The notes under the pieces are model-generated. The model saw only the letters and a program-made list of their open reading frames with translations. It was not told the DNA's origin and made no database searches. Shown piece by piece: positions 9,146 to 19,844 of a DNA stretch of 39,882 nucleotides. A program made the position numbers and the translations under genes. Source of the stretch: Branchiostoma floridae (Eukaryota; Chordata; Leptocardii; Amphioxiformes; Branchiostomatidae); the NCBI RefSeq assembly GCF_000003815.2, contig NC_049980.1, positions 33,502,496 through 33,542,377 of the forward strand. Reading direction: 5' to 3'. The first letter of the stretch is position 1. The number at the start of each line of letters is the position of its first letter.

Positions 9146-10390
9146 GTCAGAGACCTAAGATGAGGTCAATGAGGCAAACAGACAGTGAACCTTGTAGCTA
9201 GTATTTTTTGAGGAAGGTGCCAAAAGGTCACTGAACTGTCAGCTTTTTATTGTAAGTACGAGAGGTGATCAGCCTCACCCAGAAATGATAACCACAGAAT
9301 TCAAAGCCTACTTGTAGATGTCAAGTGTGAAGTCTTTTATGAATGTGTACCAAACTTCAAATTATTGTGATCATTACTTTACTGGTGACACCCAGTAATG
9401 TTAGATAAGATAGAAGGAAAGAACATGGACAATTGAGCGGCGACCAAAGGTGTGCGGGTCAACTTGCTCTGCTAGAAGTCAAACACCCACTTCTTTCTAC
9501 TTCAAATACAATGGGAATCCTTATGAAACATTTTGATAATGTCTTCAAAGAAATTACGGCATCGGGAACTCAGCCCACACATGTCTGATCATAATTCAAC
9601 CTTGTTTTTTTCGCCACTTACCAACTGATTTTCAAAAAGACGTTGCCCCGGGAATTTAATGACGGTAACGATTTTGATATTGGAGGATTTGATAAAAGCT
9701 TCAAACTGCGAAGTTGTGCCTTGAAATTTGAGTTATGCTTATTGTTTCTGGATGACGCTGAGAACTTATTGATCACCCCTGGTAGGTCCTGGCTGTGAAT
9801 TAAGAAGCCTGTGATCCTGAAGCTGACTCTGTGCGTAGGCTGGAGTGGGAGACACGACTTAAACCACAAATTGGGTATGAGGTCTTCCATATACATTTTG
9901 TACATCCAGGATGTGTGGCGTGAGTTCCGGTCCAATTAAAACCGAAGGCCACAACCCCGCTTGAAGTGCGGAATATTGAGCAGATGCAGTTTCAGTTCAG
10001 AAAGGCTGAAGTTGTTAGAACATGTCGTGTAGTGATTTGAGTAAAGTGTCTGATGTCTGAAGCCCTTCAGCAATATACATTGCACATCAGGCCACAGCAA
10101 GTAAATTTTATGGATGACATCCTGCGTGTGCTTTGATTTTAGCTTGAATTCTTTTTAAAAAAACATAAGAAAATGTTAGTGCCTTGAGTGTAGTAGAAGT
10201 GACACAAGTGTGGCAGTCTTGAATATAGTTGTAGAAATGACACTAGTGACTGGCAACCATTAGAGCAGTATAGAGTAGAGTGATGCTAGGCTACCATATC
10301 AGTATCACTTTCTGCACTTCTCGAATACAGGAGAGAAAGACCTGTTGGCTGTGATACCATGTTTTGTCACCTCAATTCTCACAGCATTTT
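9146..10390. other. Intronic DNA, no gene recognised
   Basis: The longest open frame is 105 codons on the minus strand (9618-9935). It is Ser/Leu/Asn-rich, has no recognisable motif and no neighbouring splice-site context. I treat it as chance. No repeats stand out. Confidence 0.5.
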
Positions 10391-10540
10391 AGCCTGGTAT
10401 CCAGCCGNNNNNNNNNNNNNNNNNNNNNNNNNNNNNNNNNNNNNNNNNNNNNNNNNNNNNNNNNNNNNNNNNNNNNNNNNNNNNNNNNNNNNNNNNNNNN
10501 NNNNNNNTCGGGAGCTATATTACGGCTGGATACCCAGGCT
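10391..10540. mobile_element. Palindromic MITE interrupted by an assembly gap
   Basis: AGCCTGGTATCCAGCCG (10391-10407) and CGGCTGGATACCCAGGCT (10523-10540) are inverted repeats differing by one inserted base. The unsequenced run lies between them. TA flanks both ends, compatible with a TA target site. Confidence 0.7.
10408..10507. other. Assembly gap of exactly 100 N
   Basis: A round-number run of N marks a scaffold gap of unknown real length. Open frames crossing it are meaningless. Confidence 0.99.
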
Positions 10541-10636
10541 AATAGCATTTGTGGTCTCTAGTTGGACAAGTTTTTTTTGGGGAAGTCTTTTTTTTTTGCA
10601 CTCTATCATCAGATTTGCAGCCTGTACAGTATGAAA

Positions 10637-10890
10637 GGAAATGTCCCTGTAGCTCAACTGGTAGCAGCCTCACAGTTGAGCTCCAGGTTTTAATAAGTTA
10701 GTAACTGGAAGACCCCGGTTCCATCCTGGGAAGGGCATTCTGGTTGGGGCTGCACTTGTCTTTCGGACGGGGATGTAAAAAGATGAGGCTCATGTTTAAG
10801 GAGGATTGGTGCCTAGAGCATGCTAAAGGAGAAGCGTTAGCAACCTCTCCCTGTAAAAATATACCCTGCTACTGAAGCAGCAAAGAAACT
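10637..10890 (+). mobile_element. tRNA-derived SINE, family A, copy 2
   Basis: TGTCCCTGTAGCTCAACTGG (A box) and CCCGGTTCCATCCTGGG (B box) are followed by CTTTCGGACGGGGATGTAAA, GCATGCTAAAGG and CCTCTCCCTGTAAAAATATA. The order is the same as at 7693. Confidence 0.8.
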
Positions 10891-12044
10891 TGATGCCATA
10901 TCTGCCACTAGGTAAACATGGCAAGAAATTAGTCATAGTAAAACACAGCGCATGTCCAAACCTGAAAGAAAACCTAACATAGAATGATACATGTATTTGT
11001 TTTGTAAGGTTTTCTGTTAGGCTCTGAAATGTCCCTTGTTCTGCAGTTTCCAATAACCTGGCACTACTACCACTAGGTAGCTGAATGAGCTAACAAACTG
11101 CCTAGGGTGTCATCCATAAAGTTTACTTGCTGTGGCCTTATCAAAGTACTGATGATCGACTCCAGCCACTCCATCCATTACCGAGTGAGCCGGCCAGCCC
11201 TTGATCCGGGATCAGGGATATTTAGTGCGAGAGGGACAGGTTTAAGTGTCCAGATGCATTAGACTAAGTGGGAATTTTACAGGCACGTGTTTGATAGACG
11301 TAGGTCGGAGCGATGGTAACACTGTCACATGTGTAGCGCTGTACATGTGATGAAGCATTCACATGCACTACTAGGTCAGGGCAGGAAATACTGGGTGCAT
11401 GTGCACTTGTTTTTCACTCACAGTTGGAGCTGTATAAGTACCTAAATATTGACTGTGGATGCACAGGTGCACCTGAAGATATGTTACTATTGTATGCTAG
11501 CATATGTACCATACACGTAAAATTCAATTGTCAGAAACAAAGGTAATAAAGCCTTGTACTAATACTTTTCAAAATTTGAAGTTTGAGTTGATTATAGAAT
11601 TTCAGATTCAGGCTTTGAAGAGAAGCAGTCTGGGTCGCAGTCAAGTTTTGCTGTCGTTCAATAGCAACTTTATTTTATGTTAAGTTTGCTTTTGTGGTGA
11701 TTTTGAAACAATTCTGTAGTACAGTCAGGTACAGTATAGTAGTACATGTAGTACATTGGAAACACATATCCATAGTGTCATGAATTTACAGTACGTAGAA
11801 GAGTTCACTGCAAAAAAAACCCCCACAAGTTTGGAACCACCAGAAACGTTTCAAGATATATAGCAGAGGGTGAGGAGAAAATGGTTTAACTGACTTGACC
11901 CTGCCCTCCGTTGTGTCTCCTTGATCAAACTTTCCCTGCTGGTGACCACATTAAACTTCCGCACACCCGCTTCTGAGGATTACATGCCGGCATATTGGAC
12001 ACACACGGCGGTGTTCAATAAGATTACACTTGCGGTGGCTAGGT
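10891..12044. other. Intronic DNA, no gene recognised
   Basis: No convincing coding sequence is present. The stretch at about 11650-11830 (TTTGTGGTGATTTTGAAACA, then ATTCTGTAG) resembles 17610-17720 and contains a TTTACAGTA end, so it is probably a decayed member of the TACTGTAAA-type MITE family. Confidence 0.45.
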
Positions 12045-12445
12045 GCCAACGGCTGGATATATACTGCCGAGATTACAGTTGGCACGGACCGTGCTGTAGA
12101 CGGAATGAAAAGTGTGAAGGGTCCTTAATACAAATGTGTTTAAGTCTAGGTACAGATTGCAGTCTGACAGAATCGCTGACCAACTGATTCTAGATCTGTG
12201 GGTAAAGTTTGTAATTGGAGTCTCTATTGACAGCAGTGTAACCAGGTCAATTCTAAAGAATAGAAATCCAAACCAGAATTTTTTCTAGCCTCTCACAAAC
12301 TTCACAGCACTGGCTAATAGAAGCAGTCAGGTAGACAGAAGGAAAAGTGTTGAAGGTCCTTGATACAAATGTGTATGTCTGGGTACAGATTGCAGTCTGG
12401 CAGAATCGCTGACCGGCTGATTCTGCTGATAGAGATTGCAGTACA
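12045..12445. repeat. Two diverged units of about 240 bp
   Basis: GTAGACGGAATGAAAAGTGT and GGTCCTTAATACAAATGTGT, then GTACAGATTGCAGTCTG(A/G)CAG and AATCGCTGACC, occur at about 12105-12190 and again at 12330-12425. Related wording (GATTGCAATCTGGCAG) recurs at 13180. Confidence 0.7.
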
Positions 12446-12544
12446 CCTTTCTCTTGTGGTGAAGAAATTGTCATTTGATGAATATTATGTTGGAACTGAT
12501 GGCTCCCTGACCTGCAAAGGTTAGAGTTTACTGACCTTATATAA

Positions 12545-12840
12545 CATGATTGACAGCTGTGATTGACAGTTGACCCTGGGGGTACCTTGTATCATGACCT
12601 TGACCTTGTTGATACTGACATGTTCTCTCCCTGTCCCCCTGTGGCCACCATATGATTGACAGCTGTGATTGACAGTTGACCCCCAGGGTACCTTGACCTT
12701 GTTGATACTGACATGTTCTCTCGCTGCCCTTCCTGCGGCCACCATATGATTGACAGCTGTGATTGACAGTTGACCCATGGGGTATCATGACCTTGTTGAT
12801 ACTGACATGTTCTCTCCCTGTCCCCCCTGCGGCCGTTCAG
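12545..12840 (+). repeat. Array of ~95-106-bp units ending at a candidate exon acceptor
   Basis: ATGATTGACAGCTGTGATTG recurs at 12546, 12652 and 12746. Each unit carries GTTGATACTGACATGTTCTC, where TACTGAC is a strong branch-site match, then a C/T-rich run ending CTGCGGCC. The last unit runs straight into CGGCCGTTCAG at 12840, the acceptor of the candidate exon at 12841. This is the same architecture as before the exons at 4603 and 36753. Confidence 0.85.
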
Positions 12841-12915
12841 AGGATCCACGATCCACCCGGGAAGACCCCTCCCCACAAGGTCGTGGTGTGTACCAACAAG
12901 CCCTACAGTTTCTGT
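12841..12915 (+). CDS. Candidate cassette exon in the PTB-loop intron (3' end uncertain)
   Basis: After TACTGAC, a pyrimidine tract and GTTCAG, a GC-rich phase-0 frame reads RIHDPPGKTPPHK and then VVVCTNKPYSFC. Possible donors that keep the frame are after codon 13 (AAG/GTCGTG, 12879), codon 15 (GTG/GTGTGT, 12885) or codon 25 (TGT/GTCGTG, 12915). A GTGATG at 12929 would shift it. The codons look coding-like, and composition turns AT-rich after about 12930. Its end is echoed at 13085-13125 (CTTACAGTTTCTGTGTTGTG), like the donor-side copies of secure exons. I do not recognise the peptide. It would insert into the same PTB loop as 5624-5707. Confidence 0.35.
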
Positions 12916-13084
12916 GTCGTGTCGTTTTGTGATGATGATATTTGGCTATTACCTTTGCCATGAGGATTAAGTTTTTGGTAACGTTAGTGTTTATATGTGT
13001 GCTTGCTTTCCTCGGTACTGTAGCAGACACACAGGACAAAATGAAGTACCGGTAGTACTACATGTATATGCAGGGATAGGTTCT

Positions 13085-13125
13085 GGTGTATACACACAAA
13101 CCTTACAGTTTCTGTGTTGTGATGT
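13085..13125 (+). repeat. Copy of the 3' part of the candidate exon at 12841
   Basis: GGTGTATACACACAAACC and TTACAGTTTCTGTGTTGTGA parallel 12884-12932, with an 11-base shortening and several substitutions, about 200 bp downstream. Confidence 0.6.
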
Positions 13126-13129
13126 ATAG

Positions 13130-15537
13130 TTGATTTCTTTTTGGAAAACCTATAATAGTCATGAACAGTTTGTCAAGGCAGAGATTGCAATCTGGCAGTG
13201 TAGACTGTTCTATCGGTGGTGATGGGTATCAGAGTCTCTGTTGAAAGATACTCTGATCAGATCAGTGTACTGGTAGAATCGCCGATGATTCTGTCATAGA
13301 TCCTGATCGCGATCTCTGTCAGCAGAGACTTCCATCGCAATCTTGAACAGTTAAAGATCTCTCTAACTCTGCCAGATCGCGATATCTACCCTGACACTTA
13401 ATGTATGGGTCCTGTAGCTGCACTTATTAATCTCATTCCCTGAAACACAATACACAAATGGTCGCAGTGCATAATGGATCACAGTCAATGTTATTTGTCA
13501 TGATTTAGAAGAATGCTGCAACAAATTGTTATCAGCAAAGCATGATTTATACCCTTTTGTTGTATCATATGTATTTTTACAAATGTAGTTTTTGTGTTGT
13601 TGAGGGCTGATTTTTGGTTTGTGGAATGTTGGATTCCTTGATAGAAAGGCAAATTAAAGTTATTGAGAGAAGGTCTGAAAATGTTTGTCAAAGAAAGATC
13701 CCAAATACAGCATTTCATTGGATTCCTAACAGATTGCATGTGCTTGGTTATGTCTGATACCTGAATAATACTTTTGATTTGATCGAAAGCATATTTTCAT
13801 TTTTTTTTAATTTACACCACATACAATATATAGGCAAACATTTACCAGCTATTGACATATTTTTGTCATAACTGCTTTTTTTACTACATTATTTATAGTA
13901 GGCAAAGGCAGTCAGTTTTTCTGCCTATTTTTACCGAGTTGTTTATTTTGGGTTGTGTAGATTTCCTTGTTTATTTTTGTCTATCTGTGTATGGTTACAT
14001 ATAGATAAAAAACAGACAATCGTGCATATACTTATGATAGTTGTTACTCCTCAGTTAAAGTCCTGCAGTACTTTAATTTTGCTTCATTTAGGCATATTTT
14101 GTTTCTTAACCAGTACTTCAGCATCAGTATGTTTTGACGATCCTTTAATCACAGAAAAGGTAGGAAAGCCTTTTTTTTAAATTGGCATATGCAAACCCCA
14201 GACAGAGATGGATACTGGGATTGCCGATGGTTGATGAATCGCTCGTCGTTAACTCTCCAGTCGTTATAACATTAATTGGAATTCTGTGTACACAGTAGAA
14301 GGCCACTAATTCTCAGAACTATCAATACAGACCTTTTAATTTATCGGGTTTTTAGATCGACGTTACGACGGCGCACGCCCAAGGGAAATACATGCCATCC
14401 TGTGCATAACAGAGATAACTGACGTTCTAATGTTTAATTTCTTGTATCATCAGAAATTAGAGAAGAATGCTAAAAAAAAACTAGCCTGGTCCAATTTAAC
14501 ATTGATTCATAACGTAATCCATGCATGTCTCAACGATAATCTTTTTCGTGATTTTTGCATGCTCCTCGCTTTTGCTGTTAGCATTACAAACTTTGCTTGA
14601 TATTGCACGCATGCACTTGAGTTAGCCTTCTTAGCAGGTTCTACGAGACTCAGTGATTTTTAGGGGGCTTATGATGTGATATTTTGTCTTTCAGCATATC
14701 TGATTCAGTTCTAACTGACTCAGTTTTGCTAGGGTCAAATTTCAAAACCAGTGCGTGGCCAGGCAGTTTTTGGTGGGGAAAAGTATGATATTTAAGACAA
14801 CAAAACACACAAAAAACGTCAAAAAATGTCGGCCATAAAAGTATTAAGTTGTGTGTATTTAATGATGTACACTTTCATTTTTCGTTACTGCAAACAGCTC
14901 GGCCAGGGTTCTAGTTTGTAAATCCTGGACCCTAGCATTTCTTGTGGGCCTGAGTTAGTACTGATTTGCCATCAGCAAAAAAGCATATAGTCACATAACT
15001 TTTGATCCCTTAAAAATGCCTCGCACTTAGAGACTGCTAAGAATATTTGAATAGTCTTTGCTTTTTTGTACCATAGAAATGTATAATCTTGGAAAGAATT
15101 TCCTCAGTACTACAAACATGTATATCTACAGCTCAATAGGAATATCATAGTACACTGTAAGTAGTTAATTTCTAGCTCAGGTAGTTTTGCTCGCTGTTTT
15201 ATATTCAATTTGTTTTCTTTCTAACACATTAACCATTTCTTTTATGCCCAACTAACCACTAACCTGTAGCTTTTCTGTTTGACTTTATTTTACCAAGTCT
15301 AATTTTACTTTTGGTTCTTTTCTTCTTCCAGCACTAGCTATAATACAACACTAGGTGTTGTAGTGACAGTATTCTATCTCTGTTTTATGTAGTTGCACTT
15401 AGAAGTTTTTCACACAGTTCAGTTTTCTCCTACAATTATCTTAGTTTATACAATCTAGAACTTGTGTCTAATTCTTTGCATTTATTCATTAGTAGGTTGT
15501 ATGTAGTGAAACAGACACAAACACCCACTATGAGCTC
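13130..15537. other. Long AT-rich intronic stretch, no gene recognised
   Basis: Apart from GATCGCGAT- and GATTGCAATC-type words at about 13180-13390, I see no repeat, RNA gene or exon. Open frames at 13491-13739 (minus) and 13953-14180 (plus) lack any recognisable feature. Confidence 0.45.
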
Positions 15538-16113
15538 ATGAAGACACTTATGCGGATTATTTCACTCCACCATACCGCAGATTGTAATTTGCAATTTTGT
15601 ATAATTTTCTTTTTGATTCAAGATTTTGTCAAATTGCATAAAAAATATGATCATGCTTATAAACAGCTTGATAAATGTAATGTGTACAATGTCGAAATTG
15701 CCTTTGGATTACAATTTACCTGTATGAAGTTTCATTGTGTCAAAATATGTAAAACAATTGTTAATGCTGTCACATTTTTATGTTCTATGTATCCCTTCTA
15801 TTGCAATGTTGATACTGCATATTTTTTATGTTTACATCACATGTACTTTGTACTCATTTGCCAAAGACTCCAGAGAAAAACACAGTACACAATATACAAA
15901 ACAACTACATGTATGAAAAGTAGCACAACACCGCTGTTCTTTTATTCCATATATGTTGATTCTTACAACATATTTTACTGTGAAAACTTGATGTTAGGTA
16001 TTGCTTTCCTGTTTATTGAAAAAACTGTTGATGTTAAGAGTACTGGGTATGCTTTTAATCAAAACTTCCTTTCAACAATCTATACTGTACAAGCGTGCTT
16101 AAATGCTTCTTAG
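15538..16113 (+). other. 191-codon open frame of unknown status inside the intron
   Basis: An uninterrupted ATG frame in strongly AT-rich DNA where stops should be frequent. The translation is rich in Cys, Phe, Tyr and His, with stretches such as FIIFFLIQDF-like hydrophobic blocks. It has no recognisable domain, signal peptide or transmembrane pattern I can assign. It sits about 390 bases before a PTB exon on the same strand and cannot be part of Mint, because it ends in a stop. Probably chance, possibly a nested single-exon gene. Confidence 0.15.
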
Positions 16114-16504
16114 TAAAAGTGTAGACTTCTAGTTTTAGTTAGTTTAGCTTCTTGAAAGCTCGTCTATGTTGGTAGAAATTCTAAAGCACAGTTGAACTGT
16201 ACATTTAAACAAAAAAATTGGACTTACCCAAATTCTAGATTGTCTAATTCCAGTCTCTGTCAAGGAACAAGCAATCCACTGCTTGTGTGATGTCGTGTTG
16301 TGCTCATTCCTTGTCAAGGACTGAAGTTGGACAAGCTAAAATTTGGCCAAGATAAATTTTTGTCTTAAAAATTAAACTTTGCTTCCAAAAGATGAGCTTT
16401 CAAAACTTCTGCTTTTAGATAGATTATTAGTCATACATGTAGTTTTTGATGGCTTTATATTACACAGTTTATCAGATGAAAGTAATTTTTTGGCTTCATT
16501 TTAG

Positions 16505-16591
16505 GTTCCAGAAGACGAAACCCAGCCCAGTACAGAGATCGACCTGTCCGTGTCCACAGAGAAGATTCAGGTTATCAATGCCACGTCACAG
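16505..16591 (+). CDS. APBA: Mint/X11 (APBA) adaptor, second secure PTB exon
   Basis: The exon is 87 nt (29 codons), phase 0 at both ends, with acceptor TTTTAG/GTT and donor CAG/GTGAGG. It reads VPEDETQPSTEIDLSVST followed by EKIQVINATSQ. The EGE(S/T)QP-TEVDLFIST-I-VLNADTQ block of vertebrate and nematode Mints aligns directly, placing it in the PTB strands after the first helix. It follows RIK of exon 4603-4742 in frame, so the 11.8 kb intron can be skipped entirely. That intron corresponds to the site where a short optional insert occurs in vertebrate Mint PTBs (recalled, not checked). Unlike most other exons here, I see no tandem copy of either border. Confidence 0.95.
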
Positions 16592-16796
16592 GTGAGGACG
16601 ACATTTTGTTTGTTTGTTTATTTGCTTGAAGCTCAAATTGAGCTACAGGCTGCTTCTCATTAAGGTTATGAGGAAGGAGGGAAGGGTCAGACAAAATATA
16701 ACTTCTACTCAATCTTTTTGTTTGTTGACCGTGACAAGTTTCATCAGATTGGTACGTCGATGTATAAAGAGACTCTTTCTTCGCAACCAGTGCTTT

Positions 16797-16842
16797 ATTC
16801 TCACCAACGTTTCGGTGACCGTCTGTCACCTTCTTCAGGGCA
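16797..16842 (+). repeat. Dispersed repeat with GGTGACCGTCTGTCACC hairpin
   Basis: CAACGTTTCGGTGACCGTCT, then GTCACCTTCTTCAGGG. The core GGTGAC-CGTCT-GTCACC is an inverted repeat. A reverse-complement relative is at 24155-24215 (AGGTGACAGGCGGTCACC) and a diverged one at 8895-8970. Confidence 0.75.
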
Positions 16843-17146
16843 ATTCTGACTGGTTCACATTGTACTACAGCACAGGTGTTGCTGCTCACAGTTCAGATGC
16901 GTTTACAAACGTCAAATATTTACATAATATGTACACACTGCTTTATTGTGTGTATATATTATGTGAATACTTTACGTTTTGTGATTCTACATTTTGAAAC
17001 ATTTTGGTGGTGTAACCAACCAGAAGTCAATCTTGCAGACCTACTGCCAACCATATACAACCTTACATGATACAAAATAATACATTCAAGCTCATCAGAC
17101 TTTCCATATACAGTCCACTTATATCATCTAAATGTTCTTTCTGACT

Positions 17147-17241
17147 GACTGTCATTCTCGTGTAGGACTGTTTAGCCACAGTCGACGCTGTAGGGCTGAT
17201 ATCAATTAGGATTTCACCATGGTCAATATTGACCGAAGGAG

Positions 17242-17246
<5 letters not shown>
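17147..17246 (+). repeat. 100-bp dispersed repeat, copy 1
   Basis: It starts GACTGTCATTCTCGTGTAGG, continues CAGTCGACGCTGTAGGGCTG and ends GACCGAAGGAGGCCAT. A near-identical 100-bp copy lies in another intron of the same gene at 37702-37801. Confidence 0.88.

Positions 17247-17293
<47 letters not shown>
17244..17293. repeat. (AT)n microsatellite
   Basis: About 25 TA/AT dinucleotides, with one CATAT interruption near 17279. Confidence 0.95.
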
Positions 17294-17578
17294 ATCTAAA
17301 TGTTCTTTCTGACTGACTAACCTTAATCTAGTTGTGACCGCCTCCCAACCATGGTAAATCTATTGGAAGGTTGGTTGTGCCGGGGAGGCCATGTTCGGCT
17401 ATGTGTGACATTGCCTCAAGGTAAATCGTCCCTTTCTGGTATTTTTATGGGAACATTTGAGGGGACAAGGACAAATAATCAATTCACAAGGTGAGTTTGC
17501 AGATCTGTGAAATCGTAGGCACAAAATTGATTCATACATGCCTCATTGGAACAACGCTGAGAAACAGGCAATGTCGTG

Positions 17579-17745
17579 TACTGTAAATTCATTTATTTTG
17601 GCAGTGGTTTTATTTTGTGATAGAAGGGAAGAGGAGGTTCTCAAATTTGTGATTGAAACATTCTGTAGAACAGTGTACATGCCTGTAATGTCATGAGACA
17701 CATTGTGGTGGAGAGGCCACTGCAAAAACCTTGAGAAAAACTTTG
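17579..17745. mobile_element. Decayed TACTGTAAATT-type MITE end
   Basis: TACTGTAAATTCATTTATTT and GTGGTTTTATTTTGTGAT match the termini of the elements at 31092-31448 and 39017. The right end is not clear; GGCCACTGCAAAAACC near 17717 may belong to it. Confidence 0.45.
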
Positions 17746-17746
17746 C

Positions 17747-18000
17747 CAAAATTTAAAGATTTGCAGTAGTCTATGAGGATAGAGAGTAGGCAAATTAAAG
17801 GTTAAGTTTTCATCAGTGAAAGCAATGCCACAAAAGCGACTTCAGAAAATATGGGATTCCAAAAGAGTGAGAGGGAGACAGAGAAATTGGTTTATTGATT
17901 AAGAAGAACTCTGGCAGCTCAATACTCATAGGAAAAAGTAATGCCTGAGCTGTTAAGCTGAAAACCACCTCCTCCTTGATCTTACTTGCACATTTCCTAG
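17747..18000. other. Intronic DNA, nothing recognised
   Basis: Short open frames only. Confidence 0.4.
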
Positions 18001-18210
18001 ACAAAAAGTAACATTTTTAAAACATGAAAGCCCCAAAGTTTTAACCTGTCAAATCAAATAATCCCATACTGTATCAAATCATGTTTCGTACACCCACCTT
18101 TGTGATCCTCCTTGTTCTTTTTCTACCTAAAAAGTAGCATGATTGAAGCACAAAAGTCTAAAAGTTTTAACCAGTTAAATAAAAGAATCCCGTAATGTAT
18201 ATCCCCAATT
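18001..18210. repeat. Two tandem units of about 130 bp
   Basis: AAAAAGTA-CAT, GAAAGCCCCAAAGTTTTAAC, CAAATCAAATAATCCCATAC at 18004-18070 recur diverged as AAAAAGTAGCATGATTGAAG, AAAGTTTTAACC, AAAAGAATCCCGTAATGTAT at 18130-18200. Confidence 0.65.
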
Positions 18211-19129
18211 ATCTACTCAATGAGTTTGAACACCCCAGGTTCATCTAGACCCACCTGCGTAACCCGATCTCACAAGTCCTGGTCCAAGTTCAATATTTAC
18301 ACCCGGAGACGTGCGTTTAGAAGATGGATGCCTTCTTCTTATCTCTGAGCCACAGCTGTAATGTTTCTTTATGTTCCAGCCTCACTTTCTCCCAACAAAT
18401 ACCTTTAAGACGGTCTTAAATTTCACCCCGTCTTCTTCACAAATACCGGGCGCTTAGTTGTGACTTTTGGTAACCCCAAATCAATCAGAATTTCAAAAGT
18501 TTTGATTTTGAGGAAGTTTGGAGTTAGTAGGATATCTGGGTAGTATTGAGTATAACAGCATAGGAAATAAGGTACCAGGCTGTTCATAGGTACTCACTTG
18601 GTTCTCTGTAGTTGAAGTGTTAAACTGTGAAAAATGGGAAGAAAAACAGCATCATTACTCCCTTCAGATTAAAACACTGTCAACTTTATTACAGTTTGGG
18701 GGAATTTTGCAGCAGTTGCCATCATTAATCATTGTTTGCTTCAAGCTTGAAGGCCCATACATCCATCTAAAAAAAAAACAATATCTGCCATACAGGTGTC
18801 TACAGTAACTACATTTAAAATGGCTATGAAGCGGCCTCTTATGACCTGCATACTAAACGACAATATTGTTGCCAAGATTGGCTTGAGGAGAAAACTACCA
18901 CATGCTGCAAATGTCTGATACTGTTTTTCCTAGATGCTAGGAGGTGAACCGCAAAAGAATGTGTCAAATTTTGCTTCTGGCATCAGAGTAGTACACTAAG
19001 AAGACTGTTCCTGGTGGTCTGAGGTTGGAATATGATGATTTTGAAAGAGTACATCATAACATGACCTTTTCGTTCTTCCACACTCTCCTCATAAGTTTGT
19101 AAGTGAAAAACAAAAAAGGCAGCGTGCCA
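18211..19129. other. Intronic DNA, nothing recognised
   Basis: No exon, RNA gene or clear repeat is visible. Short open frames only. Confidence 0.4.
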
Positions 19130-19285
19130 TTTTGTAAAGTCTTTGACTTTGACATGCACAGATGGCTATGAATTTTCATTTTTTCCCAGAACCATTCCAG
19201 AGTGGAATGCCCTGCCTGGCATGGTTGTGAGTGCTCCAACCGTCGAGTCTTTCTGTGCCAGGCAGGAGGGCTGCCCGCCCTAACC
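19130..19285 (+). pseudogene. Relic of a LINE ORF2 C-terminus
   Basis: In the frame of 19182-19184 the DNA reads GYEFSFFPRTIPEWNALP, then GMVVSAPTVESF, and reaches a TAA at about 19279-19281. The SFFPRTIPEWN-LP motif is the common C-terminal signature after the reverse transcriptase of CR1/Jockey-type non-LTR retrotransposons in invertebrates. No upstream reverse transcriptase is preserved, so this is a 5'-truncated, decayed insertion. Confidence 0.75.
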
Positions 19286-19424
19286 TAACTACCCCCCCCC
19301 TCCACCTTGCGGAGCTATATGGAGGATAACCTCAAAGTAGAAGTATAAAACAGCTGGAGTTTGAACCCCGACCTTCCAAATACGAAGCGACCTCTCCACC
19401 CCCAGCACATTGCACCAGTTGTAA

Positions 19425-19661
19425 AATCCATCACAATCTCATCTGTTTTTTTGTGTTTTTTTTGCTGTTGTCCAATGGCTGCAAATGGGGCAATTACTGT
19501 TGTATTGCAGTCACTTGCTCGCTCCAAACCCTTGCAATCTAGCTCTGCTTATTGTAATCTCTTCGCTGTTCAGCCCCTGGCTGCGAGGAGAGCGTAGCCG
19601 GCCCACCCAATAACCAACATCCATCACAATCTGATCTGTTTCTTCCCTATTGTTCCTCCAG
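19425..19661. repeat. Intron segment containing two ATCCATCACAATCTG-like copies
   Basis: CCATCACAATCTCATCTGTT (19428) and CCATCACAATCTGATCTGTT (19621) are about 193 bp apart. Both are followed by a T/C-rich tract and an AG, the second being the real acceptor of the next exon. The first has a TATTGCAG at about 19510. A weak acceptor-side duplication is possible. Confidence 0.4.
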
Positions 19662-19844
19662 GAGGTGATGATGGACCATGCGCTTCGCACCATCTCCTAC
19701 ATCGCCGACATCGGCACGATTCTCGTCATCATGGCGCGGCGACGCCCCCCGCGACCCCAGCACGAACCCGGCACAGAGGTCACCGCGGGTCACCGAGATA
19801 AGAAGCAGCACAAGATCATATGTCACGTCTTCGAGGCGGAGGAG
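19662..19844 (+). CDS. APBA: Mint/X11 (APBA) adaptor, third secure PTB exon
   Basis: 183 nt (61 codons), phase 0/0, acceptor CCTCCAG/GAG and donor GAG/GTAAGA. It encodes [32 protein letters not shown], a variable stretch ([17 protein letters not shown]) and [12 protein letters not shown]. The [15 protein letters not shown] and IVVLMARRR blocks and the ICHVFE strand are near-invariant in Mint PTB domains. The variable loop between them corresponds to the SNSQENVEASHPSQ loop in vertebrates and is shorter here. Codons are strongly GC-rich (CGCCCCCCGCGACCCC) against the AT-rich intron. The donor side and following intron are partly duplicated at 20077. Confidence 0.97.

Noticed and set aside
9618-9935. 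105-codon minus-strand frame
   Set aside because: There is no recognisable domain, no splice or promoter context, and the length is compatible with chance.
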